This document shows positions 58,474 to 64,000 of a DNA stretch of 64,000 nucleotides, in pieces (position 1 is the first letter of the stretch; the number at the start of each line of letters is the position of its first letter). The stretch is from Gemmatimonas sp. GTDB lineage: Bacteria > Gemmatimonadota > Gemmatimonadetes > Gemmatimonadales > Gemmatimonadaceae. Both the position numbers and the translations under genes were made by a program. The notes below the pieces were generated by a model, which was given only the letters and a program-made list of their open reading frames with translations, did not search any database and was not told the DNA's origin. The DNA lies in assembly GCA_023910675.1 (NCBI GenBank), contig JAAVWC010000004.1, forward strand, positions 62,001 to 126,000. Reading direction: 5' to 3'.

Positions 58474-59535
58474 ATGACCCAGACCAACTGGCAATTGCTC
58501 GCCGACAAGTCACTCGCCGGCGAGATGATCACCCGCGACGAAGCGCGTGCGGTACTCAACGCGCCGGACGATCAGCTGCTCGATCAGCTGGCCGCAGCCT
58601 ATCGCGTGCGACGGGCAGCGTGGGGGAACCGGGTGCGCTTGCACTTCCTGCTCAATGCACAAAGCGGGCTCTGCCCTGAAGACTGCAACTACTGCTCGCA
58701 GTCCAAGATCTCGGCGGCGGAGATCGAGAAGTACCCCATGCTCGCGCAGGACAAGATCATGGAGGCGGCGGACCGCGCGGCCAGCCTCAAGGCCGGCACG
58801 CTGTGCATGGTGATCTCGGGGCGCACGCCCGGCGATACGGTGTTCGGCAAGGTGCTCGATGCGGTGAAAGCGGTGCGCGCCAAGCATGATCTCAAGATCT
58901 GTGCATGCCTCGGTCTGCTGAATGAGGAGCAGGTGCTGCGCCTCAAGGAAGCGGGCGTGGAGACGGTGAATCACAATCTCAACACGTCGGCCAACTACAC
59001 GCCGGAAATCGTCAGCACGCACACCTTCGAAGATCGTGTGAATACGGTCGAAGCGGTGAAGGCAGCCGGCATGAAGACGTGCAGCGGCGGCATTGTGGGC
59101 ATGGGTGAGAGCGACGACGACGTGATCGATTTGGCGTTGTCTCTGCGTGAGCTCGATGTGAAGAGCGTGCCGGTGAACTTCCTCATCCCGGTGCCCGGCA
59201 CGTCGTTCGAAGGGCGCAACGAGCTCAACCCGCGTCGCTGCCTGCGCATTCTGGCGTTGTACCGTCTGCTGCTCCCCACGCAGGAAATCCGCATCAGTGG
59301 CGGTCGTGAAGTGCACCTGCGCAGCATGCAGGTGATGGGGCTCTACGCAGCCAACTCCATTTTCGTGGGTGACTATCTCACCACGCAGGGGCAGACGGCG
59401 CGCGATGATCTGCGCATGATCGAAGACGCCGGCTTCGTGCTGGAAACGCCAGACGGTGAGCCGCTCGAAGGCGACCCGTTTGCCGGCGTCCCCGAGAGCT
59501 ACCCGCGCGCGCCGTTGCCGCTGGTCGAGGTGTAA
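58474..59535 (+). CDS. bioB: Biotin synthase
   Basis: A 353-residue radical SAM enzyme that inserts sulfur into dethiobiotin. Cluster motif [11 protein letters not shown], then [12 protein letters not shown], the [22 protein letters not shown] segment in which NHNLNTS is conserved, [11 protein letters not shown], and the Arg of [12 protein letters not shown] near the second cluster. ATG 58474 chosen by homology to usual BioB starts. Last gene of the biotin set; possibly has its own promoter in the 90-bp gap. Confidence 0.95.
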   Translation: MTQTNWQLLADKSLAGEMITRDEARAVLNAPDDQLLDQLAAAYRVRRAAWGNRVRLHFLLNAQSGLCPEDCNYCSQSKISAAEIEKYPMLAQDKIMEAADRAASLKAGTLCMVISGRTPGDTVFGKVLDAVKAVRAKHDLKICACLGLLNEEQVLRLKEAGVETVNHNLNTSANYTPEIVSTHTFEDRVNTVEAVKAAGMKTCSGGIVGMGESDDDVIDLALSLRELDVKSVPVNFLIPVPGTSFEGRNELNPRRCLRILALYRLLLPTQEIRISGGREVHLRSMQVMGLYAANSIFVGDYLTTQGQTARDDLRMIEDAGFVLETPDGEPLEGDPFAGVPESYPRAPLPLVEV

Positions 59536-59559
59536 TGCGTTGGAACGGGCGGTGACGCG

Positions 59560-60231
59560 TTACTCGGTCGCCGCCCGTCGTAGTGCTTCGGCAAAGAGTT
59601 CGGTGGGCTGCGCCCCGCTCACGCCAAAGCGGCCGTCGAGCACGAGCAACGGCACGCCCTGAATGCCAAGTCGCGCCGCCTCGCGCTGACTCTGCAGGAC
59701 ATCCACGTGGTGCGTCCCTGCGGCGAGTTGGTCACGCACCACCTGCGCGTCGAGCCCGCATTCGGTGGCGAGGCGCACCAGCACCTCGTCGTCGCCAATG
59801 TCCTGCCCGTGCTCGAAGTACGCCGCGAAGAGCGCCTCGACCAACGGCCACGGATTGTGCTGGGTCTGCTGGGCATGCACGACCAGCGCGTGCGCTTTAA
59901 CGGTGTTGGGCGCGCGCGTGAGTTTATCGAAGGCGAAGTGCAGGCCATCGCCGACGCCGGCACCGGCGACCCGCTCGAACATGGGCTGCGCCCGCAGCGC
60001 ACCGCCGAACTTCTGCTCGACGACCTCGTTCCAGTCGCGCCCCTCTGCGGGCACGGTGGGGTCGAGCTGAAAGGGGCGCCACATCAGGTCGAACGCTACG
60101 TCGGGGAGTTCGGCGCGGACGGTCTCGAGGGCGGCAAAGAGCCGACGGTCCCCAATCCAGCACCAGGGGCACACGACGTCGGCATAGAGTTCGAGCGCAA
60201 CGGTTTTGGATACGGCTTTCGTGGATCGCAT
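59560..60231 (-). CDS. DsbA-family oxidoreductase, FrnE-like
   Basis: A 223-residue cytoplasmic DsbA-fold protein: active site ADVVCPWCWIG, then MWRPFQLDPTVP typical of FrnE/2-hydroxychromene-2-carboxylate isomerase-like proteins, and cis-Pro in GIQGVPLLVLDG. No signal peptide. Convergent with bioB and divergent from pdxH. Confidence 0.88.
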   Translation of the reverse strand: MRSTKAVSKTVALELYADVVCPWCWIGDRRLFAALETVRAELPDVAFDLMWRPFQLDPTVPAEGRDWNEVVEQKFGGALRAQPMFERVAGAGVGDGLHFAFDKLTRAPNTVKAHALVVHAQQTQHNPWPLVEALFAAYFEHGQDIGDDEVLVRLATECGLDAQVVRDQLAAGTHHVDVLQSQREAARLGIQGVPLLVLDGRFGVSGAQPTELFAEALRRAATE

Positions 60232-60326
60232 GACGCGGAGTGTACGTTAAGGACAGGGGCGGCAGTAGCCCCGCCCGCGTTTTCCGTTTCCATCGTTATT
60301 TCCGCATCATCCCGACGTTCATTCCG

Positions 60327-60962
60327 ATGTCCATCGCCGATATCCGCAAGGACTACCAGCGCGCCGCACTCTCTGAACGCGACGTCGCTGCCGATCCGAT
60401 CATGCAGTTCACCACCTGGTTCGACGAAGCCGTGACGGCCGAAGTGCTCGAGGTGAACGCCATGTGCCTCGCCACCGCGACGCCCGACGCCTACCCCTCG
60501 GCGCGCATGGTGCTGCTCAAGGGCGTGGATCAGCGCGGCTTCGTGTTCTACACCGACTACCGCAGCCGGAAGGGGCGCGAACTCGCCGACAACCCGTGCG
60601 CCTCACTCTGCTTTTTCTGGCCCGAACTCGAGCGGCAGGTGCGTATCAACGGCGCCGTGCAGCGGGTGAGCCGCACCGAGTCGGACGAGTATTTCCAGTC
60701 ACGCCCGTTGCCCAGTCGTGTGGGCGCGTGGACGTCGTCGCAGAGCAGCGTGCTGGCGTCGCGCGAAGTGCTCGAGTCGCAGCTCGCCGAGAACGAGCAG
60801 CGCTTTGCGAGTGGCACCGTGCCACTCCCCGAGCATTGGGGCGGGTTCCGCGTGGTGCCCGAGGAGATCGAGTTCTGGCAGGGGCGTTCGAGCCGGTTGC
60901 ACGACCGTATCCAGTTCCGCAAAGAAGCTGGGCAGTGGGTACGCCGTCGGTTGTCGCCGTAA
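60327..60962 (+). CDS. pdxH: Pyridoxamine 5'-phosphate oxidase
   Basis: A 211-residue FMN enzyme that makes pyridoxal 5'-phosphate. Hallmarks: MSIADIRKDYQRAALSE, SARMVLLKGVDQRGFVFYTDY, SRKGREL, QVRINGAVQRVS, SQSSVL, and EFWQGRSSRLHDR near the C-terminus. ATG 60327 gives the usual N-terminus. PLP made here is needed by BioF and BioA encoded nearby. Confidence 0.95.
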   Translation: MSIADIRKDYQRAALSERDVAADPIMQFTTWFDEAVTAEVLEVNAMCLATATPDAYPSARMVLLKGVDQRGFVFYTDYRSRKGRELADNPCASLCFFWPELERQVRINGAVQRVSRTESDEYFQSRPLPSRVGAWTSSQSSVLASREVLESQLAENEQRFASGTVPLPEHWGGFRVVPEEIEFWQGRSSRLHDRIQFRKEAGQWVRRRLSP

Positions 60963-61131
60963 ACTCGTCGTGAGCTTCTGGTAAGCAGATCACGCAGCGG
61001 ACAGTAAGAAGATGTCCTCGTTGTTCAAGAGCGATGCGATGATCTGGAAAACATGGAGCGACGTAAAGAGCTGGTAAGCCGTTGCCCGCGACCTTCGGGA
61101 ACCCAGCCCCTGTTTCGCGAGTTCCGCGTGC

Positions 61132-61869
61132 ATGTCCCAGACATCGCACGCGGTTCTCATTTTCGGCGCCACCGGTGGCGTCGGTGCAGCGCTTGCCCGC
61201 CGCCTCGTGGCCGTCGGCACTCAGGTATTTCTCACGGCCCGACGCGAAGAGCCGTTGGCGGCGCTCGCCGGTGAACTCCACATGCCGTACGCCACGAGCG
61301 ACGCTGCCGATTGGACGGAAATCGATCGCGTCACCGATGCGGCCGTGGCGCACTTCGGCACCCTGACCGGCATGGCCAATTGCGTGGGGTCGCTGCTGCT
61401 CAAGCCGGCGCACCTGACCAAGTTCGAGGAGTTTCAACTCACGATTGCGCAGAACCTGACCAGCGCCTTTGGTGTGGTCCGTGCGGGTGCGCGCGTGATG
61501 ACGGGCGGGGGCAGCGTGGTGCTGTGCAGCACCGCAGCGGCGCGCATTGGCTTGTCGAATCACGAAGCCATTGCGGCGGCCAAGGGTGGTGTGCAGGGAC
61601 TCGTGCTGTCGGCGGCGGCGACCTATGCGTCGCGCGGGTTGCGCGTGAACGCCGTCGCGCCCGGCTTGGTAGACACGCCGCTCACCGCGCGGATTACCGG
61701 ATCAGCGCCGGCGCTGCAGGCGTCGCAATCCCTGCACGCGTTGGGACGCGTTGGTCAGCCTGACGATGTAGCCGCGTGCATGGCGTTCCTGCTCGGCGCA
61801 GACGCGTCGTGGGTGACGGGTCAGGTATACGGGGTGGATGGCGGGCTTGGAACGGTGCGCAGCAAGTAA
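61132..61869 (+). CDS. Short-chain dehydrogenase/reductase lacking the catalytic Tyr
   Basis: A 245-residue Rossmann protein: IFGATGGVGAALARRL (NAD(P) loop), NCVGSLL, VVLCSTAAARIGLS with the catalytic Ser, and AAKGGVQGL with the Lys. The YxxxK tyrosine position reads Ile (EAIAAAKG), so standard SDR chemistry is doubtful. The C-terminus YGVDGGLGTV is typical. Soluble, apparently monocistronic. Substrate unknown. Confidence 0.85.
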   Translation: MSQTSHAVLIFGATGGVGAALARRLVAVGTQVFLTARREEPLAALAGELHMPYATSDAADWTEIDRVTDAAVAHFGTLTGMANCVGSLLLKPAHLTKFEEFQLTIAQNLTSAFGVVRAGARVMTGGGSVVLCSTAAARIGLSNHEAIAAAKGGVQGLVLSAAATYASRGLRVNAVAPGLVDTPLTARITGSAPALQASQSLHALGRVGQPDDVAACMAFLLGADASWVTGQVYGVDGGLGTVRSK

Positions 61870-61894
61870 CGACCACTGCGTGGCTGGCACCAAC

Positions 61895-62110
61895 CCCGCA
61901 ATGAACGGGGGCATCGTCGGCGCGATGGCCCTGATGCCGGTAGGCAGGTCTCACTGATGCCGAAGGTACGGCAGGCGTGCTGGATGGTGGTGCGCTTCGT
62001 CAGCAGGTCGGCGCTGAGCCGGGCATCCACGCACCGCTTCTTCAGGCGCCGACTCTCTTCCTCCAGCTCCTTCATCTTGGGGGGGATTCCCCCCGTCACC
62101 TGCGTGCCTC
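61895..62110 (-). pseudogene. IS3-family transposase remnant
   Basis: On the minus strand, a fragment of an IS3 OrfA end is readable: GIPPKMKELEEESRRLKKRC and LSADLLTK, followed by the start of OrfB, ACRTFGISETC. The frame then breaks: CYRHQG resumes only in another frame, a one-base shift. No complete transposase or terminal repeats are visible. It is a decayed insertion between two genes. Confidence 0.8.
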
Positions 62111-62227
62111 ACGTGAATCAACGACGCCCCACTGGCGCGGGGCCCGCGTCAAAGATTGGCACGAAAGGGCAGCAGATTGGCGAGCTCGGGTGTACCTTGC
62201 ACGATTTTCGCCGGGTATTCCTTCAGC

Positions 62228-63667
62228 ATGAATACTCCATCTTTTTTCCGTGCCAGACACCTTGTGTCTAGCTTGGCCCTTGGGGCTAGTATCGTCGCCT
62301 GCGACAGCGACAACGCCGTTGGCCCGACGCCCGACGGATCTGGGCGGTTCACCGCGTCGGCGTGCCCGAAGCCCCTTCCGCCGGGGCTCACCGAGGGAAC
62401 CACCGTGCGCTGCGGGACGCTCACCGTTCCCGAGAACCACGCGGTGCCCAACGGCAAGTCGATCCAACTGTCCGTCCTGATCCTCAAGGGGGCGGCCACG
62501 GTAACCAAGGATCCCATTGTCCACTTTCAAGGTGGGCCAGGTGGCACCTACAGCAGCTATGCCCAGGTCCTCGGTGGGGAGTTCGGCCTCGGGACCTCCA
62601 GGGAAACTGGCCGCGAGATCGTATTCTTTGATCAACGCGGTACCGGCGATTCGAAGCCGGCGCTCATGTGCAAGGACAACGAGGAAGTTCCGGCATGCCT
62701 GAGCCGGCTGAAGGCAGCGAATATCGATCTCGCGGCCTACAACTCCGAGGAGAGTGCGCGGGATGTGGAGATGCTGCGCACGGCGCTGGGCTACGAAAAG
62801 CTCAACCTGTACGGCCAGTCCTACGGGACAATCCTGGCGCAGACGGTGATGCGGTTGTTCCCCGGCTCCGTGCGGTCTACGATGATCGAAGGCGTTTCAT
62901 CCGTTCCGTTCGACGCCCAACTCCCTGGCTCACCGAAGGCCCTCGAGTCTGCGCTCGGGCGCGTCTTCGAGGAATGTGCCGCCGACGCTGCCTGCAAGGC
63001 GGCGTACCCGTCGCCCGCCAAGGATCTCGATGACATCCTGCTCGCGCTTTCGCAGGCGGGCGTTGACCCGTCGGGGTTCGTGGGTGTTCTCAGCACGCTG
63101 ACCCAGTTCTCGCAGGGCAAGTCCTACATCCCGTACATGCTGCGCGCCGCCGCGACGAATAACGAAGCGAAGTTCAATGCGCTCGGGCCGATATTGGAGG
63201 AGGCCGAGGGGTATCAAGCTGCGGTTCAGCAGACCCTCGCGCTGGGCGCCTTGATCGTGGTGAATTGCTACGACTACGGGCCGCTCGCCACGACCGCACG
63301 GTGGAACGCCGTCAACGGCAGCGCCCGCCCCGCATTTCGCGCGGCCAACCCCGAACAGCCGCTGCCATGCGACCTGCTGCCGACGTCGAGAGTCTCCGCC
63401 GCCCACCAGAGCCCGTTCGCCAGCAGCATTCCGACGCTGCTGATCAGTGGCTCGACCGATAGCAACACGCCCAAGGAGACCGCCGACGCGCTGGCGCCTT
63501 CGCTGAGCAAGGCCTACAAAGTGGTGGTTCCTGGCTGGGGGCATGTCATACTGGGCTTCTCTGAGCCGTGCAGCACGAGCATTTTCCGCGAATTCGTCAA
63601 GGACCCGTCGCGGGCGCCGAACACGTCGTGTCTCGTGAAGACCAAGTTCCCAACGACTGTTCCCTGA
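62228..63667 (+). CDS. Secreted alpha/beta hydrolase (tripeptidyl-aminopeptidase-like)
   Basis: A 479-residue protein from ATG 62228. Lipobox-like SLALGASIVACDSD. The hydrolase core has the oxyanion HFQGGPGGTYSS, FFDQRGTGDS, the nucleophile elbow LYGQSYGTILAQ, the acid in ISGSTDSNTP, and the His in GWGHVIL. This is the layout of TAP/proline iminopeptidase-type enzymes. It would cleave short peptides or esters at the cell surface. The IS3 remnant lies just upstream. Confidence 0.85.
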   Translation: MNTPSFFRARHLVSSLALGASIVACDSDNAVGPTPDGSGRFTASACPKPLPPGLTEGTTVRCGTLTVPENHAVPNGKSIQLSVLILKGAATVTKDPIVHFQGGPGGTYSSYAQVLGGEFGLGTSRETGREIVFFDQRGTGDSKPALMCKDNEEVPACLSRLKAANIDLAAYNSEESARDVEMLRTALGYEKLNLYGQSYGTILAQTVMRLFPGSVRSTMIEGVSSVPFDAQLPGSPKALESALGRVFEECAADAACKAAYPSPAKDLDDILLALSQAGVDPSGFVGVLSTLTQFSQGKSYIPYMLRAAATNNEAKFNALGPILEEAEGYQAAVQQTLALGALIVVNCYDYGPLATTARWNAVNGSARPAFRAANPEQPLPCDLLPTSRVSAAHQSPFASSIPTLLISGSTDSNTPKETADALAPSLSKAYKVVVPGWGHVILGFSEPCSTSIFREFVKDPSRAPNTSCLVKTKFPTTVP

Positions 63668-63834
63668 TCTCCCGCGCCAAGACGCTGGGCCGGCAGCACA
63701 TCCCCCCGGGACGCACTGGCTCTCCTGGGAGGTCGTGACACCCGCTCAAGTTCTGTGACCCTGTTGCCGACCCTCGAAAGGTCGAACCGTTCGATGTGAC
63801 TCATTCGGACGGTTCGCCTTGCTGCGACGTAGGC

Positions 63835-63859
63835 CCCGACGCAATGTTCTCGCGTCGGG
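63835..63859. terminator. Terminator-like hairpin
   Basis: CCCGACGC (63835-63842) and GCGTCGGG (63852-63859) form an 8-bp perfect stem in the unassigned stretch between the hydrolase gene and the window end. A short A run follows in CCGCAAAAGGGG. Confidence 0.5.
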
Positions 63860-63895
63860 CCGCAAAAGGGGAGGATATGGGCTTGTTCGACTCTA

Positions 63896-64000
63896 CTACA
63901 GACGGCAGTTGCGTCGCTTCAACGCTGCGGGAAGTACCGCTGAGCCCAGCAGGACGCGCTGGGCGATGAGCACCTCACACAGTGCGGTGGTGTCGATCGC
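63896..64000 (-). other. Possible 3' end of an unidentified gene (cut by window edge)
   Basis: On the minus strand an open frame enters from the window end and stops at 63896, giving 34 residues (it begins AIDTTALCEVLIAQRVLLGS). Too short to identify. A 130-bp stretch without another supported gene lies between it and the hydrolase terminator region. Confidence 0.25.

Noticed and set aside
63514-63804. A minus-strand protein of 96 residues near the window end
   Set aside because: It overlaps the end of the hydrolase gene antisense, and its sequence shows no domain or plausible start signal.

Overview
The window looks like chromosomal DNA of a high-GC Gram-negative bacterium, most likely a member of the Gemmatimonadota. 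This is inferred from GC-rich coding, lipoproteins, a TonB-dependent receptor, an outer-membrane barrel, many ATGA/GTGA-coupled genes and a gene repertoire typical of that phylum. No rRNA or tRNA gene is present, so the assignment is indirect.

Layout. 1-5.6 kb: the tail of an IS630-type transposase, an HNH nuclease, HtpX, a [2Fe-2S] protein with a small membrane protein, an RMD1-like protein, a rhodanese and OsmC. 5.6-7.4 kb: an M24 peptidase flanked on both sides by related, roughly 200-bp imperfect palindromes. 7.4-11.2 kb: an ECF sigma factor / anti-sigma / HEAT-repeat operon and a coiled-coil protein. 11.3-12.1 kb: a MerC protein and a zinc-free ribosomal protein L31. 12.2-19.1 kb: a copper and cytochrome block with CopD, CopC and an MbnH/MbnP 'metallo-mystery pair', two divergent His/Cys-rich exported proteins, a cytochrome c lipoprotein and a DJ-1-like lipoprotein. 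19.1-22.4 kb: a membrane Ser/Thr kinase operon. 22.5-26.2 kb: an ABC-2 (DUF3526-type) transporter operon.

26.2-52.7 kb is the striking part: a dense metal-starvation island. It holds four COG0523 (CobW-like) GTPases, DUF3299 and DUF2796 proteins, a ZIP/COG0701 permease fusion, a His-rich protein, ArsR and Fur-family regulators, a DsbA-like protein, a zinc-free L33, a PepSY operon, several thioredoxin-like ferredoxins, a WD40 protein, a CbiMNQO-type ECF transporter, DsrE and DUF2911 proteins, an orphan protein, and a TonB receptor-DUF4876-DUF6850-lipoprotein operon. AT-rich partial palindromes built on TGATAnT...AnTATCA occur just upstream of nearly every transcription unit here, and also before merC and the ABC-2 operon. 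I read this as a large Zur-type regulon for acquiring and rationing zinc (or a related metal). It appears to include an outer-membrane receptor system and an ABC-2 system whose substrates are not known.

52.7-61.9 kb: a PAP2 phosphatase, a second Fur-family regulator, copper delivery proteins (SCO1, PCuAC and a cupredoxin-like protein) translationally linked to the biotin genes bioF-bioA-bioD, then bioB, a FrnE-like DsbA, pdxH and an atypical SDR. 61.9-64 kb: an IS3-family remnant, a secreted alpha/beta hydrolase and an unassigned end.
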